From positions 620,001 to 684,000 of the forward strand of contig OOIN01000043.1 of assembly GCA_900323505.1 (NCBI GenBank): a DNA stretch of 64,000 bases. Reading direction: 5' to 3'. Below are positions 31,211 to 43,045 of the stretch, in pieces. Every line of letters starts with the position of its first letter. Positions within the stretch are counted from its first letter, which is position 1. The notes under the pieces were generated by a model. That model did not search any database and was not told where the DNA came from. It was given only the letters and a program-made list of their open reading frames with translations. The DNA is from Ustilago trichophora (Eukaryota > Basidiomycota > Ustilaginomycetes > Ustilaginales > Ustilaginaceae). The position numbers were made by a program, and so were the translations under genes.

Positions 31211-34017
31211 ATGTTGAACTCAAGAAAAGCTTGTACCTCTGACATAACACCGCTCCCCTGCTCGCAATCAGAGATTAGCTCGCCCACCATATAACCAACC
31301 ACACTTTCTGCTTCACTGCTCATCAGGAGATGTTGCAGATGATCGACTTGCCATACAGAGGCGCACCTTGATGCGAATTGCAAGTCTTTCCTGATCTCGA
31401 ACAGTTGACGTGAGAATGTATCTGTGACTATGCTTGATTCGTGTATTTGAATTTTGGATGGTGCCGAAGAGACGGTAACGCAGCCTACAGTGCCAAAGCG
31501 CTTCGGGCTGCTTGAATAGCTACAGGTGAGTGCATCAGATCGAAAGAGATGACATTGGAATCGGCCCGATGCGACTGGCAACTAGGAGACACACGATAGC
31601 GAGCTAAGACTAGCGCAGTGGGGATCCGACGGCGGGAAATCTGGATCCGGTGCAAGGGCCGAGATAACCTCATCCTGAATAGGTTAGTACCTTTGCTGCC
31701 GACTGTTGTACGTGCCGATCCGTCTATCTTGGATGGTCTATTTACCCCGCCATGTCTCGGCGACTAGAAAAAGCTGGTGTGTCAAGGATCGCCTAGTGAG
31801 TTGCAGTAGGACAGAGGGGACGTAGTGGGCTCGATTTCTTCTGCGTGGAGGGCTCGGGAAAGGAGGTCAATTTACGCAAGTCGAGCCGAGCCGAGATGAA
31901 AGTAAAATAGTATGTGAGCGAGGGGATGGATCAAGTTCCACCACGCATCCCATCATGCGCGATTGCGAGCATCGCGATAAAGTGCAAAGAAAGAAGAACG
32001 AAAATGCAGCAGCAGTTGGCGTGGTAGTGACACACTATGAAAGCAAGGCTCGGCTAGTACAGTATGCTGGTTGTGCCGAAGAGATGGGAAATGCCATGTG
32101 CGCGCGCGACATGATGGAGGCCTACAGTACTTCGGGTGGCCATGGCCGAGGTTCTCACGCGGAGCAAGATGTCACGCAAGAGCTAGCATCAAAGAGTTAA
32201 TTTGATCGAAAAAAGGGAGATACGGTTTAACCGCTCGGGACCCACTCGAATGGTGTTGATGCTTCCTTGCATGTCAAACCAGCCGTTGGGTTGGGAGCAA
32301 GATTATGCTATGACGGTCCGGATGAAAGGTCAGACCGAAGCTAGCCATCGACACAGTGGTCGCATCGAATGCTTTCTCGTGCTAAAAGATGAGGTCGCGG
32401 GGAAACGGACGTGTGGCTTGAGACCAACTCGACTCGACCTGTCTATCGGGTGCCAAAGGTGCAACCGACCGTGTCATGTTGGGTAGGTTTAATAAGTTTC
32501 AGTTGTCTGCTCAATGACACCATGGTAAGGCAGCGAAAGGCCTTGCGATGGCGGAGTTGTTTCGTAGGGTAGGGTCGCGAGATGGTGTCTAGATATCTCA
32601 TTCAGCATTGCATACGACGATTGCCTTCGGGCAGATGAGTGTCTCCCTCAGACAAGATGGAAGGAGCGGGTACAACAACAAGCGCCGACGCAGGCCAAAG
32701 TCTAACACAAGTCTTCGTTTTGCTGGCAATGACGACAGACACTTCAGCTCATGCGGGCCTGCAAAGGAACTCCGTGAATCCGAGCGGCATCAGCATGTCA
32801 ATTCAGTGCGCCGGGACTGTGCAGCCCGGCTTGCTTGTCCAAGAGACATATCAGCGTCGCAAGAATCCGACGGCATTGACTTTCATAGTAACGCACCGCA
32901 ACAAAGTTAAGACTGACCCCTCAAGAACGTGCTCAACATCCAGGGATGTGCAGTGGTGTCGGAGACGCGGTGCGTTCCTGTTCCAAACCTTAAGTGGGTG
33001 CGATTGACGCTTGGCAACAATTGTGCCTTGAGTCAAATGACTATTAGCGCTGCAGAAATCTGCTCGCTAATGCTGGTCCCGATTGTCAGGAAACCTACTC
33101 GACGGCCACAAGCGGTATCATAATAGGTTCGGAGAAGTCCAGAAGAGGGAGAAGGAGGAGGAGAAATTGCTTCGGATGTACGAGGCGAAAGGGGATCCCA
33201 CAAACCAGGATCCCTTTGGAAGCCCGCAAAGGTGTGGACAAGATCTAGCTTACATACCGCTTGTCGCCTAAGTAGCAAGCCAAGTATGGTTGTAACGTTT
33301 CAGTTGGTCGGATAAAAAACTCCGACCTCAACACGCCCAGCTCAGCTTGCAGATCCCGGCCACAAGGAGAGACAAGGCATGTTGTACTTATTCGGGTCGC
33401 ACTTTCCAGATCCTGACTCGCAGAAGCACAGCACACACAGACTTCGCTTGGCACGCCTTATCTGTAAGACTGTGCAGAATTCGTGACCGGACTCGGTGCC
33501 GTCCCCAGAAAGATTCGTTTTTAGAAAGTCCATAAAGTTCAGTAGAAGCATGAAAGTCTTGGTTCTGGCAAGGGTTAAGGGGGCCAAGATAAAATTGCGA
33601 TCCAAACTCTTCTGGTGGTTCCGAATCCAACCGCGATCGCATGATGCATCTTAAAAGCCTGCGTGCATAGGCGCATACATATTCGTTGAGGCCCCATTTA
33701 GTACGGCATCATCTCCCCAACTCAATTCAGTTCCCAAGATACGAATAGGACGCACAAGCTTGTCAGCAACCAGCAGACCTCGCCGATTTGCTTGAACCCA
33801 CCAAGCTTCGCATATGAGATGTCAGACATACTTCGACAACCATGTGGTGGTGGTATCAAAGGCAAACAAAGTCGCGTAACATTCATGACACTCGTCCAGG
33901 AAGAGGCAGGCACGAACGGAAGCGCTAATCGATAGGGAGAGGCTGTTGCTCGACGGGGACCCCACCATTGAGGTGGCGAATCTTAATCCATGGTCGAAAC
34001 CCAAAGCACCGGAGAAT

Positions 34018-34046
34018 GACAGCTTGACAGCTTGACAGCTTGACAG
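34018..34046. repeat. Short tandem repeat of an 8-bp unit (TTGACAGC)
   Basis: About three and a half head-to-tail copies of an 8-bp unit in non-coding DNA. No function is evident. Confidence 0.85.
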
Positions 34047-35574
34047 GCTCAACCCCGTCGTCCGAATCCCTGTCTCGTCTCGCCTGGATAGCTTCCATCC
34101 CGTTTCCGTTTCCATTGACATGCTGCTTCTCCGGTCCGAGCTTCGATGGTGGCTGGAAAAGTTAAAGCGCGATGCGGGCTTCGATCGTGACGGCAGTATT
34201 CACATCAGCAGAGGGGCTCGGGCTCGGTTAGTTACCAATTGGCAGCGCAGTTGAGAGTTGCCAAAAGAAAAAAGAAAAAAAAACACATATTTCAAAAAGA
34301 AAACCCAGCAACTGCACCTTCGATCAACCTTCTCTCTATCCATGACATGGCTTAGCCGACCTTGGTAGCGTGAGGACAACGCCTCGGATGTTGAAGCTTG
34401 TGTGTATGTGTGTCTCTCTCTCTTTTCAGATGCTATCATACAACGCTTGATGGGCTTTGCGAAGCCAATGGAAGAGCTGTCATCAGACCCGAGCACTTCC
34501 CAAGGGTTCATTTGAGAGGAGAAGACGCTTCGCGGCTGAATTGTCGATTTTCAGGGCCCTCGTTTCAGAGGAGGCGAAACCCTGACCTGGCTCAGAGATC
34601 TCATGGCCGTTGATCTTTGCGCGTCTTTGTGCGTGACGTGCAGGTCAGTGTTGGAGTGTTGGTCTCCCTTTTGGCAAATCTTCGCGCCTGTCAATGCCAA
34701 AACCAATGAGCGAGCCAAGTCTTCGTAAATGGCGTTGAAGAGCCATCCAGTGATGAGTCCGTTTGCTCTCCAGAAAACCTAGGTCGTGCAGTTCCTTTCG
34801 TCTTTACAATGTACGGACAACTATTCAAAGTTATCGTGAAGGTGAACCTTACTGTTCAGGAAGACCCAGCTCGCGAGATCGCAACAACGAGATCAAAGAC
34901 TCTCATGCCATGATGCTCGCCGATGTCGCCGCACCATCGCGCTCGAGCTATCCAGGTTGATGCGAAGCGGAGTCATGAAGTAGTCTGGCCGATGAAGGCA
35001 TCCAAATCCGAGTGTTCAATAGTGCCGTGTTTGGTCGGGTGTGAGACACGGCTGAGAATCCGTGCGGATTGCAAGATGCATCATCACCTCGCTGACCTAG
35101 TCGTGATCTCGATGACAGCTGTAGCGGCAAGGCGACATTATGAGGTGAGCTCGATCTCGTAATAGCATCGACGTTGCAGGTGTGTACTGTGTGTTTCAAC
35201 CCTGCGGAAGCAGCAGGAGTGCATGGAGGTTGTCCGAGCGGCAGGGCCAATGATGATGAACGGGCAGGGACCAGGCAGCGGTCCGACAGATAGCGAGCCT
35301 CGAGGATGGGGCAGCATGCTGACTTTGACATTCAATATCCGGCCGAAGCATTGCAACCGCGGGACCCGCACTGGTCCATCAAGTCCCTGATGTGGCAAAA
35401 ACGGTGTCGAGGCTCGGTGGGCGGGAAAATGCAGACCAAACAACAGGAATCAGTGAATGGAAGGGTAAGGAGAATTGAGTGACAGCGTGCCGGGTGGTTG
35501 GAGGCAGATCGTGGGAAATATCGCCTCGCTTAGGCAGCGGCAGGCAGGCAGGAACCCAAATTCATTTTGATGGG

Positions 35575-35579
<5 letters not shown>

Positions 35580-35619
<40 letters not shown>
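35580..35619. repeat. Poly(A) tract, 40 A
   Basis: Forty consecutive A on the plus strand, the longest homopolymer in the window. It could be slippage-expanded DNA or the tail of an old retrocopy. The upstream sequence does not resemble any gene in this window, and I see no target-site duplication. Confidence 0.95.
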
Positions 35620-35621
<2 letters not shown>

Positions 35622-38600
35622 ATCTCGATTTCGCTCAAGGTGAAGGCAGGATACAGTAAACTCTGTCATGCTTCACAGGCCCCTTCAGAGAAATACCGGA
35701 AAGCAGAGACAAGAAAGATCACATGGTGAGGCGTACGTGCAATTGAGACCATGGTCAAAGACGGCTCTGCTAGTTAGGGGAGAGCAGCATTTCTGGCACT
35801 ACAAGACGCTGTCGTGCGAATGCCATATACAAGCAAGTCCGCCGGACTGCATACAACACAATGACACCTCTTTTCGTTATCTGTATCAGAGCCTTTGCCG
35901 AGTGTGGCGTGCCATGTATTCCCAGCTATTTTTTGCGCGTGGCTCTCCCTTCCCGTCCCTCGCCTTGAGCCTGTTGCCAAGACCAGACGCTGCTCGTGGC
36001 TTGAGGCTCCGCCATTGAAACATGTGTTGTGAGGGCGTTCCCCTTCTTGACCCTTTCTTTCTTCTTTTACCCCGGAACCGAAGCTGAAAAGAAGGTGGCG
36101 GGAGATGCTTCATGGTGATGGTACAAGCGATGTAGTCAAGCCTATCTGCAGGTTTACTCTTGGAAGGCCGTACCAGCTCGCCAACATGCTCGTTGCAAGG
36201 CATGAGGTTGGTGACTTTGACTCACCGTACACACTTCGTTATCGGAGCGTTGACACGAGGACAGGCGGGTCAGCTTTCAATGTCTCACTTCATCGAGGCT
36301 TGACGTTTGACACAAGACGGATCAGCTGCACGATTGCACTACTCTGTGTACAAAAAGCTTTTGTTCGAAAGTTACCCGCACTTTTCAATTACAAAATCAT
36401 CTCGATCATTCTGTCTCAATTACCGGAAAAGCGGAACGGAAGAGAAAGAGATCTCAGGCACGCAGCGCAGCATTGGGGTCGGATTTTCATCTCCGACACC
36501 CACTTCAACACCTGCTTGCTGAGTTCATCCAAAATAGGAGATATCCACGATGGTGTTATCCTAGCTTTGCTCGTATCGGTCAAGTCGGGCTCGTGTCTCT
36601 TGCTGAGTACGAAGATCCAGAATGGAGGGGCACGGGTAGCTTCTTCAAGCGCTCCTGCACTGGTAAGGGTGCGGAATGAATTCCAGTAACACAAAAACTG
36701 TCACTTACCAGAGAGCAGCGCGTGTCTCTTCGCTCTTCTCGCAGAGCGAGGTAGACCAAGCGAAATCGCTTACACGCAATGACGGGTGGCAACGCGACAT
36801 GTGGCAAAGCATGGCTTCTTACAAGTCGCCGGCTCTGTGTTTTCCTCTTCCTCTTCCTCTTCTTCTCTTCTCGACCCTCTGGTGGTGACCAGATGGATTG
36901 AGGACACGATTTCCCCGCTTCTAGAGGATTGCGGCTACATAATGGCATGGTGGCAGCGATCACATGCTACTTTAGAGATCATGCCATTTAGACGCTACGT
37001 AATTGCGAGCAAGGGCTGTCTCGAGCAGTCGAGCTCAAAGATTTTCGATCAGCTTCAGAGCAACGCTCAGTGCGGATGCTTCGCAGAGATGAACCGTCAA
37101 TCATCTTTGCGAAATGCAGCTCTTACATCCCCGTCTCGTACATGTTGAAGAAGAAGACGAAGAAGCAAGCCTTCATCGAAAAGCTGCTCCTCCTTTCGCC
37201 TGTCTCACATGTACGTACAGTAGTGCAATGGATACAGCAGCCGGTCGGTTCCTGGTGGCAAAGTGAGAGTAAGTGTGTTGAAGCCTTTCGAGCTGCCAGA
37301 TCTTGTTGATCCGGGAAAAGCCATCGATGCATGAAGGGTGATGAGCATCATGGTCCCTGTGGACGACAATCGGACACCCCTTACAGCAACCGGGGAGCAG
37401 CACAGTGTCAAATAAAAGACAAGCGCTCTGGTAACCCGCCACCGCGTATCTTTCTCTCTTCATTGTCTTAGCCGCTCGCCAACGCGGGGCATGCACATGG
37501 ACGGGCGGGCGGTGTCTTTAAAAAGCGCCAATTTTTCCCACGCCAAATCTTTTTGGGTAACATGGGTCGCTGACGTTAAGCGCCCCACGCTTCCTTTTTT
37601 TAAATTGGGAAAGGCACAAAAAAGAATCCTGGCAGCCCACTACACTTCCAAAAAAAAAAAATTAAAAAATTGAGCTTTTGGATCAAAAAGAAAAAAGAAA
37701 GAAGTTTGACAGCCAATTGCCCTTTGCGAAGCTGTCTCGAGAATAAGAATTAAAGTTCAGCAGCAGACAGACACAAAGAAAAGGGAGAATGGTTGGCTTT
37801 TGGATTTTGGCTTTTTGCAATTCCGTCGACGACCACCTTCTGTGTGCTGCATTCTTTGCTTGGTACAAATCAGAGCTCCGGTCGGATGAAGGAACTTCTT
37901 TCCCCCTTCCTTTCAGTCAAGACAGAGTTGCATACAGTCAGTGGCTTCCGGAATCCGAGCAGAATCTCTCCATGAAGCTGCTCCAAACAGAAGATGAGCG
38001 GGTCCACAAGAGGCATCTTGGCACATCTTACCTCTCGCATCTCATAGGCCATTCAAAAGCCACTTGATCAACCTTGCCGACCTTCATTATCGCCATTTCT
38101 GCTTGGTCGACACACCGGCACGTACACACATATCAGGTACAGCAATAATAATGCGAGGACCAAACATTCAAGCCCGCGTTCAGTGCCTGCAGGATATTTG
38201 TCTATTGTGCTGCACTGCACTAGCTTGCACCGCCTGTCCTCGGCTTGCAGCCACTTAAGAGCATCCAAGCGTTCGTGGACGTCGAATTCCGCGGGACCTC
38301 TTGTGGCTGTTGCCATTGTCAATATCGGTCCACCTGACTGCTTACATTGCGTCCATCCGCCTGATGACAATGGTCAAGCTTTTCTACTTAGATATGTTAG
38401 GGCTAGTAGCGCTTCGTTCGGCGACCTGCACGTCTTCAGGAAGCGCTGCAAAGGGTGCGATGTTTGTGAGACCACTGTCGAGGAAGCTCTTCGCGCTGTC
38501 TTCGCCGGGCTCCATGTTCGAGACCGCGAGCAGTACGGGAGGACGGAAAGGGTAAGAGTCAATATTGAGGTCACACAAGCGCCGACTTTGGTTACCCGAC

Positions 38601-40217
38601 ACAAATGCGCATGCTGTCTTGGACAGCATGAACTCGGCCGTGCTGTTTTCCCCTGTCGGCCTTTACCCAAATTCGGCCAACTCGAATTATCTCATGCCAT
38701 CAGCAAGCAGCAGCAAGCAAGGGGCAGGATGAACGTACCACTGAAGTGTTTCAGTTGCGTGCCTTGACTGTCAAACAAATTGAGTCTGGTCTGACATTCG
38801 AGGTACTTTACAGTACAATCAATCATACAATCAAAAGCCCGATGACGAGCTCGTCGCTGTGTTTGTGATCTAGATTCAGGCTCTGCAGCGCGCAGCTGTG
38901 TGCAGCTCAGCCTCCAAATAGCTCGATACTCTCACTCACCGCAAGTAACCGAAATACGACGCCTTGCGACCACCCCGCGGACAGCATCCGACCCTGATTC
39001 GGAACTGACAGTTGCATGCGGACCGGTATGGCAAGACGCCGAGCTTCAGAGGGTGCGTTTTGCACCATACGCTTGCGTCGCTAGCGAGGCGGAAATCTGG
39101 CAGGGTTTTGACAGGACAAGGGGACGGCTTGGGCGTCTTTACGCGCTCACATGCAGATGCAGGCGGCTAAATTGGAGTGTCGTAGGCGAGAACTGCCTCT
39201 TCTCGCTCTCGCATTCGCGTTCGATCTGATGGTTTCCGTCGGAGACCCTTGTCGCAGATCGGCTCTCAAGATTTTTCCCATACTGAGGAATGCAACCAGA
39301 CTTTGCCCCCAGGTGGCCTCGGGAGTGTCACAATTTAGCAGGCATTGGCAGGAACGAGTCGACCTTCAAGTCATACAGTAGAGATGTCGACAACGGGTGA
39401 CGATGCTCCACACGCCATTGGGATCAATGGCTTCGCCTGCGCTTAAGCGCGTCGTTGTTCGAACAACAGATTTGGCAAGCCTTGAGCAACGTTCAGACAT
39501 GGCAGACACGATGCCAATCTCGGCTTTGGCGGTGTCGTGTCATGGCTTGGCCATCGCTTCGTGGCTGCAATAGTCTCGGTCAGAAGTTTTCTCGTCTTGC
39601 TGCAGATGAGGCAATGGCCTCGTTCCCACGTCGAAGCGTGCTACGTGTGTGAGTAGAAAGCAGGCCGCTGTCTCGTGAAGATCGAGTCGCAAGAGTGAAA
39701 GTCTCTGCTCTGTGCTTTTCCAGGATGAGAAAAAGGTGGCAAAAATAAAGGAGCTGAAAATCGGGACGGCATGTCTCATCTGGCGAGGATCGAAGCTGTC
39801 ACTCTGGCCCAAGCCGAGGTCTCAGGTCAGAGAAAGATGGCACGTGCGGGTGAGACCAACACCATTACCCTTTGAGGACTTTGCAAGTCTTTCGTGCCAT
39901 AGAACATGCGCACTCGGATCACCGAAATTCACACAAACACAGGGCAGGATCTTGCCCGGGGAAGATGGTGATCGAGATATCTGGAGGAGGGATAGACCGA
40001 CCCGACGAAGCTCTGACTGACATTCGGGAGACCACCGTTGCCTGATGACCAGCTTCGATCGGAAGCATCCCGACGGAGAGTCCTAGTTCCACCAGCAAGC
40101 GCGTAACAGGGCGGCGTTTGGTCCGTCGTAGCCTAAGCTAGACACTTTAGATCCGCTCTACCGACCAGTGCTTCGATGTGCCGGTCAGCAGTTTTGCTCA
40201 CAAAAAAAGAGGTCAAG

Positions 40218-40243
40218 ATCAGAATCGAAGATCAGAATCGAAG
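40218..40243. repeat. Tandem duplication of a 13-bp unit (ATCAGAATCGAAG)
   Basis: Two adjacent identical 13-bp copies in the gene-poor region, a small local duplication. Confidence 0.85.
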
Positions 40244-41007
40244 ATCCACACTGTTCGGAGCGTGGATGCAAATCTGGCGAAAGTTCAAAGCTAGGAATTC
40301 AAAATCAGATCGAGTTCATCATTACACACGAGCTTACCTGCCAGATTTCTGGTTTCTGCGCTGCAGATGCAAACCATCAAACTTAAATTTCGTCGCTAAC
40401 TTAGCTGGCTCCCGAGTCGAATCGATGTGAAATTTGACCAAAAGTGTGGCCAAGTCCCAGCTCTGACTGTATGTGGCAGAGCTGTCCCTTGCTTGCGATA
40501 CTTTGACCCAAATATTTGGTTGCAAAGCTACAGTACACATAATTTTCACCCCTTGGTCGCTGCATCTACGGCTTTGATCGGAAAACGCGCTCCGCTCTTT
40601 GCATGCGGTCGAAGCTATACCATGCACACTTGGATCACCCGAAAGGTTCGCTCTGACGTGCTTCCATGGCAATGAAAGCGACACTCAGTACTGGTGATTT
40701 GGTCAGTAGATCACGGGTCTCTTTTTGGCAACCGCTGCGAAAAGTTAGAGGCGAGCACGCCGTACAAGGTCAAGAATGCCCGTCCAGCTTCACATTCCGC
40801 CTTTTCTGCTACACGGCCGCACGGCAAGCACGACTGACACCAACACTGAATTGAGCTGCATTGAGTTTCACTTCCGAGTGTGGGAATTGCGGGCACTGGG
40901 GCCAACAGACGGGAAGGAAGAAAAGGGAAGCAGGGAAGCACGCTACATTCCCAATGGGCAGCTGGCGGCTTTTGGACACCGCACGCGGAGACGAATTCTG
41001 AACATTT

Positions 41008-41022
41008 TTTTATATATCTAAA
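41008..41022 (+). promoter_or_regulatory. Possible TATA box for the zinc-finger gene
   Basis: A TTTTTTTATATATCTAAA-type stretch lies about 2 kb upstream of the zinc-finger start codon and shortly before sequence that turns pyrimidine-rich. If used, it implies a leader of about 2 kb. Placement is inference from composition only. Confidence 0.3.
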
Positions 41023-42833
41023 AGTACTATAGCAGTTGAGTTCCCTGTTTTTGGTTTCTGGAAAAAGGCAGAAAATCCACCCGGGTTTAGTTAAATGAAA
41101 ATAAAATGACCCAGACAGTGCACGGACTGGGCGGCTAAGTTGGAGCCCCTTGCTTCTTCATCTTTCTCCGCCCTCCTCCAAAGCCAAACAATTCGATTTT
41201 CATTAAATCTCAAGATTGAAACTTTTCCTCTTGATGCTCTTTTACAGTATCCCTAAATTGGAAGATTTCAGGCGCGATCTTACCTACCAGCTCAAGCCTC
41301 TTCTTTTCCGCGCCCAGAAGTTCAGCCCAGCCAGCCAGCCAAGCAAATCAAGTAGCGTTTCCCCCTTCTACTCTGTTCTGCTGTTACCGCTGCTGCCACC
41401 ACGTTCGGATCCGCAGCCTCTGGATCATTGCCTGTCCACGAGGGCCTGTGTCGAAGCACACCTTCTTCACCCTCTCACTTCCTGTCCGAGATGCGCTGGC
41501 GAGGCTCGCTTGAGACGATTTCTGACCAACTGATTGTAGCTGGTATGGGCAGACCTTCCCCTTTAGGTTTCAGAAGGCTGTCCCGCCAACCTGTCATTGT
41601 TCTACGCGCAACAAACTTTCCTAAGCGCTGCAACGACTGCGACCTGTCATATGCTCGAAAAAAAAAATAAAAAATTAAGCGCCCAACTCATTCCTACTGT
41701 TGGCTTCGGTTGAACGCACTCGATGCACCTACGCAGCACGCCACCATGCGATGCGGACACGGCACTGCCTTGCGGTCTCTTGTTCCGCCCTTGTTTCTTT
41801 TCCTCTTTCCCTGAAGACAGACTGTCCCGCTTGTCAAGCCTTACCTTGCCACTTTGCCGATCATGCTGGGTTGGGATTCCCATCACCCTGGCCACCCCCT
41901 TTTCCTTTCTGATCCAAGCTTATGGAGCGCGTGCAGACGTGCTTGCAGCAGCTCGCGTTTTCCCATCTGCCACCCAAGTTGCGACCCTCGAACCCATACC
42001 CACATCTCAGTATGCGCTTGCTTCCCGTCAGTGACCCAGTCGAGTGTGCATCTCCCGCTGTCTTGGCCGCTGTCCGCCCTACAGTACCGTCCCATGACGG
42101 GATTGTGGCATCTTGCAAGCCTCATCTTGGCCGTCTGCATATCACGATCAGCAAGTCAGTCAGTCCTGTCGCCCTTCAAGGCGCTTGTGTATGGTTTTGC
42201 ATCGTGTAGACCCGTCTGTTTGTGCCTGATTTGGGTTTGTGTTGGCTCGGCGTGGGGCCTCCGTACATTGTGCAGCTGTCCAACCAACCAACAATGTAGA
42301 TCTCATCCTTAAATCTGTGCTCCAGTCCCACCCGCAGACAGACAGAGTCGCCAATAGTCTCCGACGCGCCGCATTCCTTTTGCTGTCTGTCTGTCCGTCC
42401 GTCCAGCTGTGCGAGCCTCGCTCCGCTGGTTCCTCTGTTCCTTGGGAGATAGTCGCCGCTCCCTCCTCCTTTTGGCGGTGTAGGTGCCCTAACGTACCAA
42501 TGACCCCCTTCAGCGCTCCTCGAGACGCCTTGTTCCACCGAATGATACAAAATCACCTACCTCCGCTCTTGACATCCCTAAGCATTCCCCCCTCCTTCCC
42601 TCTGCCTTCATCTCACATTGCCGCTGCATTCTTCCCCCCTTCCCTACCATCCCATTCGAGCATTCCAGCACTCGAAACATCAACAGGCCTCCTCTCGAAG
42701 AGCTGCCTCGTCTACGTTTAGCATCTCTCGCGCTTCTTTCATTGACACCATCGCTAGTTCGGTGGTAAGCTCGAGCATACGACCCAAATCTGCAACCTTG
42801 TTTCTGTCCAGCAATCTCGCGCTCTCTCGTTCG

Positions 42834-42838
<5 letters not shown>

Positions 42839-42869
<31 letters not shown>
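42839..42869. repeat. (TC)n microsatellite in the zinc-finger gene leader
   Basis: About 15 TC units on the plus strand, 177 bases before the ATG at 43046, within strongly pyrimidine-rich sequence. Probably transcribed as part of the 5' leader and likely length-variable. Confidence 0.95.
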
Positions 42870-42870
<1 letters not shown>

Positions 42871-43045
42871 ATCGCATCCATCTCGATCAGCATCGCTGCT
42901 TTGCAATCATCATCTAATTACCAGCAGCTCCACCCGTAACCTCTCCCACCACTTCAAGCAACTGCATATACGGCTTGAAAATCCCCTGCTATTCCTCTTA
43001 GTCTCAGCTAATCACTTTTTCAGCTCGTTCCTATATACCTTAATC

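Larger units (their letters stand above)
31211..43045. other. 11.8-kb gene-poor region between DEF1 and the zinc-finger gene
   Basis: No open frame here has the length, composition or motifs of the neighbouring genes; the longest ATG frame is 194 codons and is not convincing. Nine TACAGTA 7-mers fall here (starting at 32058, 32123, 35652, 37216, 38809, 39374, 40529, 41243 and 42080). There is a 40-base poly(A), short tandem repeats at 34018-34046 and 40218-40243, and a TATA-like site near 41008. From about 41.2 kb onward the plus strand becomes pyrimidine-rich, like a long leader. I see no transposase, reverse transcriptase or tRNA. It may be an extended regulatory region, hold non-coding RNA, or simply be expanded intergenic DNA. 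Confidence 0.5.

Noticed and set aside
29285..31217. Long frames on the minus strand (to 30910) and in another plus frame (29547-31217) over DEF1
   Set aside because: Both mirror the repetitive GC-rich DEF1 coding sequence. They read as low-complexity Leu/Val/Gly or Pro/Ser/Leu strings with no domain.
36105..36689. 194-codon ATG-started frame in the gene desert
   Set aside because: It is the longest there, but third-position bases show no coding bias like the neighbouring genes, and I see no motif, signal peptide or membrane segment. A few frames of this length are possible by chance in 12 kb at this composition.
37789..38067. 92-codon ATG frame with a hydrophobic start, possible small secreted protein
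   Set aside because: The start has charged residues soon after a short hydrophobic run and no clear cleavage site. Length is within chance expectation.
38183..38767. 194-codon frame with cysteine pairs in the gene desert
   Set aside because: It begins with GTG; the first in-frame ATG is almost at its end, and no splice pattern supports it. The cysteine pairs fit no zinc-binding family I know.
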